Counted from the stretch's first letter, positions 13,934-23,249 are shown. The stretch is 38,277 bases of DNA from Ornithomonoglobus_A sp034090805 (GCA_034090805.1 JAXDRV010000007.1:1-38277), one strand, 5' to 3'. Numbers and translations: made by a program. Notes: a model not told the origin generated them from the letters alone.

Positions 13934-14767
13934 TCAATATAAATTTTTTTGTATCAGCTGTAAAATCTCCCGTGCCGCCGCTTCCGGGGAAAAAGCAGTT
14001 CCAGCTTCAAAGCCTCGTGAGCGCAGCTCAAGCATAAGCTCCGCAGACTGTGGAAGTCCGAGTCCTGCGGATTTTAAAGCGTCCGTTTGCGAAAAGACCT
14101 CATCGGCACTGCCCGAAAGTACGATTTCGCCGCCGTCAAGCACGAATATAACGTCCGCAAGCATTGCCGCCTCGCTCATTGAATGAGATACAAAAAATAT
14201 TGTGCTGCCGATTTGCTCCGAGTGTATACGATGCAGTATCGAGTACAGCTCACGTGCCGAACCGGGGTCAAGTCCCGCCGACGGCTCGTCAAGAACAAGT
14301 GTCTGCGGCTCCATTGCAAGTACTCCGGCAAGTGCGGCACGCCGTTTTTCTCCGCCCGAAAGACTGAACGGCGAGCGTTCGCAAAGCTCTCTTGAGAGCG
14401 AAACCTCACGCATTGCTTTTTCCACACGCTTATGTATCTCGTCATCGTCAAGACCGAGGTTTTTCGGCCCGAAGGCGATGTCCTCGTAAACGCTTTCCGC
14501 AAAAAGCTGCTGTTCGGGATACTGGAACACAATCCCGACCTTTCGCCGTATGTGGCGCATATCCGCTTTTTTTGTGTCCTCGCCGTCAACAAGAACCCGT
14601 CCTCTTTGAGGGAGCAGCAATCCGTTCAGGTGACGGATAAGCGTGGATTTTCCGCTGCCTGTACGTCCGATTAGTGCATATATTTTTCCGCCCTCAAGCG
14701 TCATGCTTATATTATTGAGAATTTGTCCGCCGCCGTAGGAAAAACCCACGTTTTCAAGCTGTATCAC
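13934..14767 (-). CDS. ecfA2: Energy-coupling factor transporter ATPase EcfA2
   Basis: EcfA1 and EcfA2 are the two ATPases that drive uptake of vitamins or metals by ECF transporters with EcfT and an S component. This 277-residue chain has Walker A GRTGSGKST, Q-loop VFQYPEQQLF, signature LSGGEKRR and Walker B LVLDEPSAGLD. I prefer the GTG start at 14767: an AAAGGAGG site lies ten bases before it, whereas the ATG at 14794 has none and would overlap ecfA1. It is the last gene of a four-gene minus-strand run. In many Firmicutes ecfT follows immediately; here it does not. Confidence 0.93.
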   Translation of the reverse strand: MIQLENVGFSYGGGQILNNISMTLEGGKIYALIGRTGSGKSTLIRHLNGLLLPQRGRVLVDGEDTKKADMRHIRRKVGIVFQYPEQQLFAESVYEDIAFGPKNLGLDDDEIHKRVEKAMREVSLSRELCERSPFSLSGGEKRRAALAGVLAMEPQTLVLDEPSAGLDPGSARELYSILHRIHSEQIGSTIFFVSHSMSEAAMLADVIFVLDGGEIVLSGSADEVFSQTDALKSAGLGLPQSAELMLELRSRGFEAGTAFSPEAAAREILQLIQKNLY

Positions 14768-14784
14768 GAAACAGTTGCCTCCTT

Positions 14785-15630
14785 TTATATACACGTGTTA
14801 CAATTGTTTTTATGTGACAAAATGTAATTTTCAACAAAATCCGCCATTTGCTCCGCATTAACAACGTTTTGCGGAACGGGAATACCGCTGCTGCGCAGAA
14901 TATTCGCTATTCGGCATATTTCGGGAATGTCAAGCGACAGAGCCGACAGCTCCTCCGAATGAAAAAAAACGTCTGACGGAGTGCCGTCGAGAAGTATTCT
15001 GCCCTTGTCCATGACAACGCACCTGTCGGCAGCCGCCGCCTCGTCCATAAGATGCGTTACAAGTATCACCGTAAGTCCGTCACGGCGCAGCGACTGTATA
15101 ATATCCATGACTTTTCGCCGTCCCTCGGGGTCGAGCATGGACGTAGGCTCGTCAAGCAGTAAAAGCTGCGGCTGCATGACAAGCGCCGACGCTATCGCAA
15201 GACGCTGCTTTTCGCCGCCGGAAAGATTCGCCGAAGGGTGCTTTGCTTTTTCCGAAAGTCCTGTAATCGAAAGAGCCTTGTCAACTCTGCGCCTAAGCTC
15301 ATCGGCGGCAACACCGATGTTTTCCGCTCCGAATGCCGCCTCGTCCTCAACAACAGCACATACAAGCTGATCATCCGGGTTTTGAAAAACAATTGCCGCC
15401 CTGCTGCGCAGGTCATAGATTTTGCTTTCGTCCGAGGTGTCAAGTCCTCCGACAAGCACACTGCCGCATGAGGGCAGCAGCAGACCGTTAATAAGCCGCA
15501 GCAGCGTGGATTTTCCGCTGCCGTTTGCGCCGAGGATAGCTGTGAACGAGCCTTTTTCTATATTTAATGAAAAATCCTTCAGTACCGCATTGCTGCCGTA
15601 GCCAAAGGATATGTTCTTAATCTCAACCAT
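14785..15630 (-). CDS. ecfA1: Energy-coupling factor transporter ATPase EcfA1
   Basis: The protein has Walker A GANGSGKST, the Q-loop VFQNPDDQLVCAVVEDEAAFG characteristic of EcfA/CbiO, signature LSGGEKQR and Walker B LLLLDEPTSMLDPEG. Starting at the ATG at 15630 gives 281 residues, normal for the family; a TTG two codons earlier is the alternative. An AAGGAA site lies upstream. It is followed by ecfA2 after 17 bp and preceded by the methyltransferase after 19 bp, so the run is probably one transcript. Such housekeeping ECF modules usually serve several S components encoded elsewhere. Confidence 0.93.
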   Translation of the reverse strand: MVEIKNISFGYGSNAVLKDFSLNIEKGSFTAILGANGSGKSTLLRLINGLLLPSCGSVLVGGLDTSDESKIYDLRSRAAIVFQNPDDQLVCAVVEDEAAFGAENIGVAADELRRRVDKALSITGLSEKAKHPSANLSGGEKQRLAIASALVMQPQLLLLDEPTSMLDPEGRRKVMDIIQSLRRDGLTVILVTHLMDEAAAADRCVVMDKGRILLDGTPSDVFFHSEELSALSLDIPEICRIANILRSSGIPVPQNVVNAEQMADFVENYILSHKNNCNTCI

Positions 15631-15649
15631 AATCAATCAATTCCTTATG

Positions 15650-16519
15650 TTAAATCGCAGACCATCTGCCGCTTATCCCGCAGGGGAGTATAAGACCGCT
15701 GCTTTTTATCGGCAATCCTATTTCATCAGACTGAACGCTGCCGCCGAAGCGCTCGCCCATCGTCATTGCAAGCACGTTTGTGAGTATCTGAGCGCTTAAT
15801 CCCGTTGTGTAGGAATTAATAAGGAAGAAAAGCGGCTTGTCCGATAAAATATTCATACATTCTTCAAGCAGCGGATAAAGCTCGTCCTCGATTTTCCATA
15901 CCTCTCCCGAAGGGCCTCTTCCGTAGGACGGGGGATCCATGATTATCGCATCATACCTTTTGCCCCGCCTGTTTTCGCGGCGAACAAATTTTACGACATC
16001 ATCAACTATATATCTGACAGGCTTGTCGCCAAGACCCGATGATACGACATTTTCCTTTGCCCATGTAACCATGCCCTTTGATGCGTCCACATGGCATACC
16101 GAAGCACCTGCGGCAAGTGCGGCAACCGTTGCGCCGCCGGTGTATGCAAAAAGATTGAGTACGCTTATCGGTCTGCCTGCATTTTTTATCAGTTCGGAAA
16201 ACCAATCCCAGTTTACCGCCTGTTCCGGAAATAATCCCGTATGCTTAAAACCCATCGGCTTTATATTGAACACAAGCTCACGATAGCGTACCTGCCAGCT
16301 TTCAGGTAGCTTTTTATTGAAAAACTGCCATTTTCCGCCGCCCGACTGCGAACGGCGGTACACTGCATCGGTTTTTGTCCAGAGCGTTTTTTCTGTCTTT
16401 TTCGACCATATCGCCTGCGGGTCGGGTCTGCGCAGTAAAAATCTGCCCCAGTATTCAAGCTTTTCGCCTCCGGCTGTGTCTATTAATGTGTAATCCTTCC
16501 ATTTATCGGCTAAAAACAT
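15650..16519 (-). CDS. Class I SAM-dependent methyltransferase, RlmI/RlmK-like
   Basis: The 289-residue protein has the SAM-binding motif VLNLFAYTGGATVAALAAGA, an acidic residue after the second strand (VCHVDASKGMVTWAKEN), and the catalytic-type loop MDPPSYGRGP. This matches the 23S rRNA m5C/m7G methyltransferase family of RlmI and RlmKL, but the PUA domain is missing, so the target cannot be fixed; rRNA is the likeliest substrate. The ATG at 16519 is preferred because GGAG precedes it by seven bases; an upstream ATG at 16552 lacks a site. It lies between a pilin-like protein (53-bp gap) and ecfA1 (19-bp gap). Confidence 0.85.
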   Translation of the reverse strand: MFLADKWKDYTLIDTAGGEKLEYWGRFLLRRPDPQAIWSKKTEKTLWTKTDAVYRRSQSGGGKWQFFNKKLPESWQVRYRELVFNIKPMGFKHTGLFPEQAVNWDWFSELIKNAGRPISVLNLFAYTGGATVAALAAGASVCHVDASKGMVTWAKENVVSSGLGDKPVRYIVDDVVKFVRRENRRGKRYDAIIMDPPSYGRGPSGEVWKIEDELYPLLEECMNILSDKPLFFLINSYTTGLSAQILTNVLAMTMGERFGGSVQSDEIGLPIKSSGLILPCGISGRWSAI

Positions 16520-16572
16520 TTCAATCTCCGTTCCGCCGCCCGTGTGCGGCATAAAATAATTTTCGCTGTGGT

Positions 16573-17742
16573 TTATGCTGTCTTTTTCAGCTCGCAGTAT
16601 ACTCTTATCCAGCCGGCGTCAAGCTCCTTTGATGCCTCCGTCTGCCAGATGTAAACCTGCCCTTCTTCAAGCATCAGAGCGCCGTGTTCGGCACGCTTCA
16701 TTTCCTCGGCGTCCTCCTTTGAGCCTATGATAATGTTCGGCTTAAATTCAAGCCTGTATGCCGCACGTGTCGGATCGTCTATATCGGCTGCCGAATTGTC
16801 CGGCGAGGTGTTGCTGCGGCGGCTGTCGATGTTAAAGCCGTCGGGATAATAGTAATATTTGTTCTCAAAATGCACGATTGACGCATCAAAGTCCTTGGAA
16901 AGTCCCTCGTTCTGAGATGCCTCGGCAATGTAGTCCGTCCAGTCCCATGCGGCAAGCTCATAGCTGCCCTTGTCGCCGAAGCTTATTACAAGCGGCGGGC
17001 ATTTTGTGCGCTTTAACACCTCAAAGGTGAAATCTGCGTACATGGTTTTGTTCCATACGGAATTTGTTTTGTATGACAGCTTAAGCCGCTTTGTTCCGGG
17101 GACGCTCATGTCAAAGCCCTCGGTTGAGAGTGTATATTCGTCGGGAGATAACACCGTTTTGCCCAAACCGCCGACGTTGTGCAGCTCTACCGATAAATCA
17201 CTGAAAATTTCCTTTAAATTATCCTGAGCACTAAACCGCATCTGTTCGGGATTTGAGGGATTGATCGATTCGTTCTGCATATATGTCCTCACGCCTATTA
17301 CGTGGAGATGATCGGAAAAATCCCCCTCCGAAGGAGCGGCGGACGGCATGGTAAATCCGCCCGGCAGATTAAGCTTATAGCTGTCTATATCGGGATACTT
17401 TGTGCATTTTACGTAAATACTGCCGTTTGAGCTTTGCAGATAATATTCCGAGGGGTCTATTCCGGCAGATTTGTTTGCACCGAGTGATGCGGTAAGCTCC
17501 TCAAACAGCTTCCTGGAATTTTTTACCTGAATCAGATCAAGCCATTTGTCCGCATCGTTATCGCTTGCCACTGCAGAGTTGAGCGCAGAGGTCAGCGTTT
17601 CGATTCTGCTGCGGTATTTGTTTATATCTCCGTTTTCTATACATCTTGCAATCGTCGGTATAAGGATTGTAAGCAAAATTGCAAGCACGACAGCACACAC
17701 CGCCGCCTCGCTTATGATTGATTTAATATTTCTCTTTTTCAA
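16573..17742 (-). CDS. Membrane-anchored protein with pilin-like N-terminus, unknown function
   Basis: I do not recognise the family. The 389-residue chain starts MKKRNIKSIISEAAVCAVVLA and continues as one hydrophobic helix to about residue 33, resembling a type IV pilin or pseudopilin transmembrane helix, though without a clear prepilin peptidase site (G-F-T-x3-E). The rest is extracytoplasmic in character, with many Asp, Ser and Tyr and Pro-containing loops (LPGGFTMPSAAPSEGDF). It has its own promoter and heads a probable operon with the methyltransferase and ecfA1-ecfA2, genes with which it has no evident functional link. Confidence 0.75.
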   Translation of the reverse strand: MKKRNIKSIISEAAVCAVVLAILLTILIPTIARCIENGDINKYRSRIETLTSALNSAVASDNDADKWLDLIQVKNSRKLFEELTASLGANKSAGIDPSEYYLQSSNGSIYVKCTKYPDIDSYKLNLPGGFTMPSAAPSEGDFSDHLHVIGVRTYMQNESINPSNPEQMRFSAQDNLKEIFSDLSVELHNVGGLGKTVLSPDEYTLSTEGFDMSVPGTKRLKLSYKTNSVWNKTMYADFTFEVLKRTKCPPLVISFGDKGSYELAAWDWTDYIAEASQNEGLSKDFDASIVHFENKYYYYPDGFNIDSRRSNTSPDNSAADIDDPTRAAYRLEFKPNIIIGSKEDAEEMKRAEHGALMLEEGQVYIWQTEASKELDAGWIRVYCELKKTA

Positions 17743-17894
17743 GCAGATACCTCCGTAATGATTTTATATCAGTCTGTTTTTACGCATACATATTCTATTA
17801 TATTATAGCATAAATTACATTATAGTATATTTCATTATTCTTACATTTTATTTAAAAATAAAATTTCGGATAATTGAACAATTTTATAGCTATA

Positions 17895-17923
17895 ATTTTA
17901 TACCATTATGACAAATTTGTCAA
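17895..17923 (-). promoter_or_regulatory. Promoter of the pilin-like protein operon
   Basis: On the minus strand TTGACA (17918-17923) and TAAAAT (17895-17900) are separated by 17 bp, leaving a leader of about 145 nt. The -35 box overlaps a perfect 14-bp palindrome TGACAAATTTGTCA (17909-17922), a possible operator that also lies 29 bp upstream of the divergent hppA -35 box. Confidence 0.75.
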
Positions 17924-17950
17924 TCTAAAATTACAGTTTTGTTAATTGTA

Positions 17951-17979
17951 TTGACTAAATTCTTATTTTGGGATAAAAT
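17951..17979 (+). promoter_or_regulatory. Promoter of the membrane pyrophosphatase gene
   Basis: TTGACT (17951-17956) and TAAAAT (17974-17979) are separated by 17 bp. The leader is short, with TAGGAGG before the ATG at 18010. Confidence 0.82.
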
Positions 17980-18009
17980 GAATATATTATAGCATTAGGA
18001 GGTAGGAAA

Positions 18010-20097
18010 ATGTTTAATGTAATGGATATTGCGCCGTTTGCGGTACTTGCCTGTGCCGTGATTGCGCTGCTGTTCTCGTGTTTTCAGTTCTATTCGGTAA
18101 AGAAAAAGCCGGAGGGAACGGATCAGATGAAGAGTATTGCACTGAAAATCAGAAAAGGTGCAATGGCGTATCTGAAGCGTCAGTACAAAACCGTGGGAGT
18201 TTTCTTTGCGGTGATGTTTGTTATACTGCTTGTGCTGGCGATGAGCGGATTTTTGACTATGTTTGTTCCGTTTGCGTTCCTGACGGGCGGATTGTTTTCG
18301 GGTTTGTCGGGATTTATCGGAATGAAGATTGCCACTTATGCGAACTCAAGAACGGCGAACGGGGCAAGAGACGGTCTTAACAAGGGACTCAAAATCGCAT
18401 TTGCTTCCGGTTCGGTTATGGGACTTACTGTTGTAGGCTTGGGACTGCTTGATATAAGCGTGTGGTTTATTTTGCTGACATACGTGTTTAAGCTCGGCAT
18501 AGAGGATACCATGTCGGCAATGCTTACGTTCGGAATGGGTGCATCGTCAATGGCACTGTTCGCACGTGTGGGCGGAGGAATATTCACGAAGGCTGCCGAT
18601 GTCGGCGCAGACCTTGTGGGTAAGGTTGAGGCAGGTATACCTGAGGACGACCCCAGAAACCCGGCTTGTATAGCCGATAACGTAGGCGATAACGTAGGCG
18701 ACGTTGCCGGAATGGGTGCGGATCTTTATGAATCATATGTAGGCTCGATTATTTCATGCGGTGCGCTTGCGACTGCTGCCGGACTTGGATTCAGCGGAGT
18801 TATCGTTCCGATGCTTATTGCCGCAATAGGTATTTTGGCATCTATAATAGGTACGTTTTTTGTTTCGACAAAGGAGGGTGCAGACCAAAAGGCTCTGCTC
18901 GGCTCATTGAGAAGAGGAACGTATGCGTCTGCACTGATAAGCGCAGTTGCTTCGGGAGTGCTGATATTCACGCTTCTGCCGAACAATTCAAATGTGTTCT
19001 GGGCGGTGATTTCGGGACTTGTTGCCGGTGTTTTGATAGGCTTTTTCACGGAGTATTACACCTCGGATTCGTATAAGCCGACAAAAAAGCTTGCAGGCTC
19101 GTCCGAAACAGGCTCGGCAACTATAATAATCGATGGTATAGCACTCGGCATGATGTCAACGGCTATCCCTGTTATAATAATCGGTATTTCGGTAATTATT
19201 TCGTACTTTACGGCGGGAGGAGCAAATGATTTTGCGTCGGGACTTTACGGCGTGGGACTTTCCGCAGTAGGTATGCTTTCAACGCTCGGTATAACTCTTG
19301 CAACTGACGCATACGGCCCTGTTGCCGATAATGCGGGCGGTATTGCGGAAATGTCGGGACTGCCCGGCGAGGTGCGCAACAGAACAGACGCTCTCGACTC
19401 GCTCGGCAACACGACAGCCGCAACCGGCAAGGGCTTTGCAATAGGCTCGGCTGCTCTTACGGCTCTTGCGCTTATTGTTTCATATACCGATAAGGTGAAC
19501 GGACTCGGCGGAAAGCTTGACCTTACCATAACAAATCCGGCAGTTCTTATAGGCTTGTTTGTGGGAGCAATGCTGCCGTTCCTGTTCAGTGCAATGACGA
19601 TGCAGGCGGTAGGACGTGCGGCTCAGAAGATCGTTGTTGAGGTAAGACGTCAGTTTAAGACGATTAAAGGACTTATGGAGGGCAAGGCTGAGGCTGATTA
19701 CGAAACGTGCGTTGATATATGCACAAAGTCCTCGCTTAAGGAAATGATTCTGCCGGCGGCACTGGGAATACTGGCTCCGATCGTTGTCGGTCTTGTGCTT
19801 GGCTGCAACGGCGTTGTGGGTATGCTTGCGGGTGCGCTTGTTTCGGGATTTGTTCTTGCGATAATGATGGCAAACTCCGGCGGCGCATGGGATAATGCGA
19901 AAAAGTATATCGAGGCAGGCAACTACAACGGAAAGGGCAGCGACAACCATAAGGCTGCCGTAGTCGGCGATACTGTAGGCGACCCGTTCAAGGATACATC
20001 GGGTCCGTCCGTAAATATTCTTATAAAGCTTCTTTCGATGGTGTCTATCGTATTTGCGTCACTCGTTGTGGCATACGGCGGTCTTGGACTGTTTTGA
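18010..20097 (+). CDS. hppA: Membrane-bound ion-translocating pyrophosphatase, K+-dependent type
   Basis: This enzyme hydrolyses pyrophosphate and pumps H+ or Na+ across the membrane, recovering energy from biosynthesis. The 695-residue protein has about 16 membrane helices. The substrate site DVGADLVGKVEAGIPEDDPR begins near residue 197, followed by NVGDNVGDVAGMGADLYES, and the C-terminal site GDTVGDPFKDTSGPS is intact. In GNTTAATGKG, Ala470 occupies the position that is Lys in K+-independent enzymes, so K+ dependence is expected. H+ versus Na+ specificity cannot be settled by eye. The gene stands alone between a promoter and a terminator. Confidence 0.96.
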   Translation: MFNVMDIAPFAVLACAVIALLFSCFQFYSVKKKPEGTDQMKSIALKIRKGAMAYLKRQYKTVGVFFAVMFVILLVLAMSGFLTMFVPFAFLTGGLFSGLSGFIGMKIATYANSRTANGARDGLNKGLKIAFASGSVMGLTVVGLGLLDISVWFILLTYVFKLGIEDTMSAMLTFGMGASSMALFARVGGGIFTKAADVGADLVGKVEAGIPEDDPRNPACIADNVGDNVGDVAGMGADLYESYVGSIISCGALATAAGLGFSGVIVPMLIAAIGILASIIGTFFVSTKEGADQKALLGSLRRGTYASALISAVASGVLIFTLLPNNSNVFWAVISGLVAGVLIGFFTEYYTSDSYKPTKKLAGSSETGSATIIIDGIALGMMSTAIPVIIIGISVIISYFTAGGANDFASGLYGVGLSAVGMLSTLGITLATDAYGPVADNAGGIAEMSGLPGEVRNRTDALDSLGNTTAATGKGFAIGSAALTALALIVSYTDKVNGLGGKLDLTITNPAVLIGLFVGAMLPFLFSAMTMQAVGRAAQKIVVEVRRQFKTIKGLMEGKAEADYETCVDICTKSSLKEMILPAALGILAPIVVGLVLGCNGVVGMLAGALVSGFVLAIMMANSGGAWDNAKKYIEAGNYNGKGSDNHKAAVVGDTVGDPFKDTSGPSVNILIKLLSMVSIVFASLVVAYGGLGLF

Positions 20098-20106
20098 TGA
20101 AGCATT

Positions 20107-20135
20107 AAAAGGATCTCATAAGAGGTCCTTTTTTT
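20107..20135 (+). terminator. Terminator of hppA
   Basis: AAAAGGATCTC (20107-20117) pairs with GAGGTCCTTTT (20122-20132) through one G-U pair around loop ATAA, and a T run follows. Confidence 0.92.
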
Positions 20136-20185
20136 ACGGAGCGCGGATTTTGCAAAAAAAAATTCTAAAAACTCTCAATTTTGTG

Positions 20186-20214
20186 TGGACAAATTGAACG
20201 ATTTATTATATAAT
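20186..20214 (+). promoter_or_regulatory. Promoter of the pyr operon
   Basis: TGGACA (20186-20191) and TATAAT (20209-20214) are separated by 17 bp. The leader to pyrR is only about 60 nt, and I see no PyrR-binding loop with overlapping antiterminator and terminator in it. Confidence 0.8.
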
Positions 20215-20280
20215 GGATAAGTAAGCGCTTAAGTGTCAGCGTTTGCGCAAAATGGGCAGAGCTGCGAAGGAGGAGTAGTA

Positions 20281-20829
20281 ATGACCTTTAAGGAAAAGGC
20301 TGTTCTGATGGATAAGGCGGCAGCAAAGCGTGCCGTGAACAGAATGGCGTATGAAATAATAGAAAGAAACTACGGACCGCAGGATTTGGTGTTCATAGGA
20401 ATACAAACCAAGGGCGTGTATCTTGCAAGGGCAATAATCGAGCGGATTAAGGAAACGGAGGGAGTCGAGCCGCCTCTCGGAACGCTTGACATCACCTTCT
20501 ACCGTGACGATTTGACGCGTCTTAACGCACACCCCGTTGTTAAGGGGAACGATATTGCATTTCCGATTGAGGATAAGCGCATAATACTTGTTGATGATGT
20601 GCTGTATTCGGGGCGCACGATACGGGCGGCGATAGAGGAACTGTTCGATATGGGCAGACCGGAGCAGATTCAGCTTGCGGTGCTTGTTGACAGAGGCAAC
20701 CGTGAGCTGCCTATAAGAGCGGATTATGTGGGACGTGACGTGCCGACGAGCAGGGATGAATATATTAACGTAGAAGCGGCGGGCGAGGATACGATAGAAA
20801 GAGTGTCTATATGCCGCATAGAGGATTAA
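20281..20829 (+). CDS. pyrR: Bifunctional pyr operon regulator / uracil phosphoribosyltransferase PyrR
   Basis: PyrR binds pyr mRNA in a UMP-dependent way to cause attenuation, and also has uracil phosphoribosyltransferase activity. The 182-residue protein has the PRPP-binding motif RIILVDDVLYSGRTIRAA, the segment LDITFYRDDLTR and the C-terminal DRGNRELPIRADYVGR found in PyrR. The ATG at 20281 is supported by AAGGAGG nine bases upstream. It leads the operon pyrR-pyrB-pyrC-pyrF-pyrK-pyrD. Confidence 0.96.
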   Translation: MTFKEKAVLMDKAAAKRAVNRMAYEIIERNYGPQDLVFIGIQTKGVYLARAIIERIKETEGVEPPLGTLDITFYRDDLTRLNAHPVVKGNDIAFPIEDKRIILVDDVLYSGRTIRAAIEELFDMGRPEQIQLAVLVDRGNRELPIRADYVGRDVPTSRDEYINVEAAGEDTIERVSICRIED

Positions 20830-20830
20830 A

Positions 20831-20854
20831 CGTCCGTTCAGTCTTTGACGGACG
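20831..20854 (+). promoter_or_regulatory. Hairpin between pyrR and pyrB, possible regulatory site
   Basis: CGTCCGT (20831-20837) and ACGGACG (20848-20854) form a perfect 7-bp stem with loop TCAGTCTTTG, immediately after the pyrR stop. A second small hairpin (GTGCCG/CGGCAC) stands just before the pyrB ribosome site. There is no strong T run. This gap is a common place for PyrR attenuation sites, but I cannot match the PyrR consensus loop, so the role is uncertain. Confidence 0.4.
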
Positions 20855-20907
20855 GATTTACTAAGGGTATTTGTGCCGAGGCGGCACAGAAAGGAATGAT
20901 AAACGGT

Positions 20908-21828
20908 ATGAAGCAGGATTTACTGGGACTGAAGGATTTGAGTGCCGAGGAAATAATGAATATCCTCGATACGGCGAAATCCATGAAGATGATTTTGACC
21001 AATCCTTCAAAAAAGACGCCGCATCTCCAGGGCAAGACGGTGGTCAATCTGTTTTACGAAAACAGCACAAGGACGAGGCTTTCGTTTGAGCTGGCGGCAA
21101 AATACATGAGCGCCAACGCCGCAAACATAAGCGCATCGGGATCATCTGTCGCAAAGGGCGAAACTCTGATTGACACGGCGGAAACGATAAACGCAATGGG
21201 AACGGACATATTGGTAATGCGCCACAACATGAGCGGAGCGCCGCATTTGATCGCGCCGCTTGTGAGCGCATCGGTCGTAAATGCCGGCGACGGCATGAAC
21301 GAGCATCCGACGCAGGCGCTTTTGGATATGTTCACCATGATAGAGAAAAAAGGCTCGATAAACGGACTCAAGGTGGCGATAGTGGGTGACATAACCCACA
21401 GCCGTGTTGTGCGGAGCAATATTTACGGACTGAAAAAGCTCGGTGCGGAGGTTACGGTCGGCGGCCCGTCGACGCTTATGCCGCAGGGAATGGAGGAAAT
21501 GGGCGTAAAGGTATTTACAACCGTTCACGAGGCGATAGTTGACGCAGATGTTGTAATGGGATTGAGAATACAGCTTGAACGTCAGAAAAAGGGACTGTTT
21601 CCGAGTGTAAGAGAATACAACAGATTTTTCGGAATAGATGAAACAAGACTGAAATTTGCCAAGGAGGACGCACTTCTCATGCACCCCGGACCCGTAAACA
21701 GAGGGGTGGAGTTTTCCTCAAGCGTAATCGACGGACCTCAAAGCGTTATAAACGAACAGGTCACAAACGGAGTTGCGGTGAGAATGGCAGTCATGTACTT
21801 GCTGTCAAGGGGCGGCTTTAAAGCATAG
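20908..21828 (+). CDS. pyrB: Aspartate carbamoyltransferase catalytic subunit
   Basis: PyrB joins carbamoyl phosphate and aspartate to carbamoyl-aspartate, the first committed step of UMP synthesis. The 306-residue protein has the carbamoyl-phosphate-binding motif STRTRLSFE, EHPTQALLDMFT, and the late MHPGPVNRGVE of aspartate transcarbamoylases. The ATG at 20908 follows AAAGGA by 12 nt; the ATG at 20896 is too close to that site. No regulatory subunit PyrI is present in the operon, in line with PyrR control. Confidence 0.96.
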   Translation: MKQDLLGLKDLSAEEIMNILDTAKSMKMILTNPSKKTPHLQGKTVVNLFYENSTRTRLSFELAAKYMSANAANISASGSSVAKGETLIDTAETINAMGTDILVMRHNMSGAPHLIAPLVSASVVNAGDGMNEHPTQALLDMFTMIEKKGSINGLKVAIVGDITHSRVVRSNIYGLKKLGAEVTVGGPSTLMPQGMEEMGVKVFTTVHEAIVDADVVMGLRIQLERQKKGLFPSVREYNRFFGIDETRLKFAKEDALLMHPGPVNRGVEFSSSVIDGPQSVINEQVTNGVAVRMAVMYLLSRGGFKA

Positions 21829-21883
21829 TTGAAATAAGGGCAGAAATTTTGTGCCGCTTAGGGGCGGCGGAATGGAGATAGAA

Positions 21884-23176
21884 ATGAAAATTCTGATTAA
21901 AAACGGTCATGTTATCGATCCGGCAAACAATATAAACGGTATAATGGATATATTCGTTGATAAGGGAGTTATAAGCGAAATCGGCGAGAAACTTGAGCTT
22001 GACGGACTGGACATGGAGGTTATAGACGCTGCCGGAAAGGTGGTTGTACCGGGACTTGTGGATATGCACTGTCATCTTCGTGAACCGGGATATGAATATA
22101 AGGAGGATATAGAATCGGGTACAAGAGCGGCCGCAGCAGGCGGAATTACGTCCGTTGCGTGTATGCCGAACACAAAGCCCGTGACGGACAATGCCGCCGT
22201 CATTACGTATATAAAGGAAAAGGCAAAGGAGGCGGGATATGCAAATGTATATCCGATAGGTGCCGTTTCCAAGGGACTTGAGGGCAAGGAGCTTGCCGAG
22301 ATAGGCGAGATGCGCTTTGCCGGAGCGGTTGCAATATCGGACGACGGACGTCCGGTTACCGAAAGCGGTCTTATGCGCCGTGCAATGGAATATGCAAAGA
22401 TGTTTGACATAAAGGTAATATCGCACTGCGAGGACATAGGTCTTGCAAACGACGGATACATGAACGAGGGAGCGGTTGCGACTGCAATGGGATTAAGAGG
22501 AATATCCCGCGCTTCGGAGGAGGTAATGGTTTCGAGAGACATAATCATTGCCGAGGCGATAAATGCGCCGGTGCATATAGCGCACATTTCAACAAGAGGA
22601 AGCGTAGAGCTTGTGCGCCATGCAAAGCAGAGAGGTGTTGCCGTGACGTGCGAAACGTGTCCGCATTATTTTTCACTGACGGATAAGGCGTGCGAGGGAT
22701 TTAACACAAACGCAAAAATGAATCCGCCGCTAAGAACTGCCGATGATGTGCAGGCAATAAAGGAAGGACTTGCGGACGGAACAATAGACTGCATAGTAAC
22801 AGACCATGCTCCGCATCATATAGATGAGAAAAACTGCGAATTCGGATACGCATTAAACGGTATTGTCGGCTTTGAAACGTCATTGGGACTGGGAATAAAA
22901 TGCCTTGTCAAGGAGGGTGTTCTGACAATGGAGGAGCTTGTGAGGAAAATGTCGCTCAATCCCTCCGGAATACTCGGAATATCAAAGGGTACGCTCGGCG
23001 AGGGCAAGGCAGCGGATATAACGATTTTTGATCCTGATAAGGAATGGACGGTTGACGTGTCGAAATTCCAATCAAAGAGCAAAAACTCACCGTATGACGG
23101 CTGGCAGCTTTACGGAAAGCCGGAATATGTCATACTCGGCGGTGAGATAATAGTAAATCAGGGTGTGATTCTCTGA
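21884..23176 (+). CDS. pyrC: Dihydroorotase
   Basis: The enzyme cyclises carbamoyl-aspartate to dihydroorotate. The 430-residue protein is a class I amidohydrolase: DMHCHLREPG carries the first metal histidines, TCETCPHYFSLTD and VTDHAPHH the later ligands, with GYEYKEDIESG as in PyrC. The ATG at 21884 is chosen because GGAG lies six bases upstream, within the codons of an alternative ATG at 21872. It follows pyrB by 55 bp and is followed by pyrF. Confidence 0.96.
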   Translation: MKILIKNGHVIDPANNINGIMDIFVDKGVISEIGEKLELDGLDMEVIDAAGKVVVPGLVDMHCHLREPGYEYKEDIESGTRAAAAGGITSVACMPNTKPVTDNAAVITYIKEKAKEAGYANVYPIGAVSKGLEGKELAEIGEMRFAGAVAISDDGRPVTESGLMRRAMEYAKMFDIKVISHCEDIGLANDGYMNEGAVATAMGLRGISRASEEVMVSRDIIIAEAINAPVHIAHISTRGSVELVRHAKQRGVAVTCETCPHYFSLTDKACEGFNTNAKMNPPLRTADDVQAIKEGLADGTIDCIVTDHAPHHIDEKNCEFGYALNGIVGFETSLGLGIKCLVKEGVLTMEELVRKMSLNPSGILGISKGTLGEGKAADITIFDPDKEWTVDVSKFQSKSKNSPYDGWQLYGKPEYVILGGEIIVNQGVIL

Positions 23177-23249
23177 TGAACGGAGATCTGCTCATATGCG
23201 GTGTTTGAGGCAAGGATATAAGCATAGATAAACGAAAGGAATGATAAAA

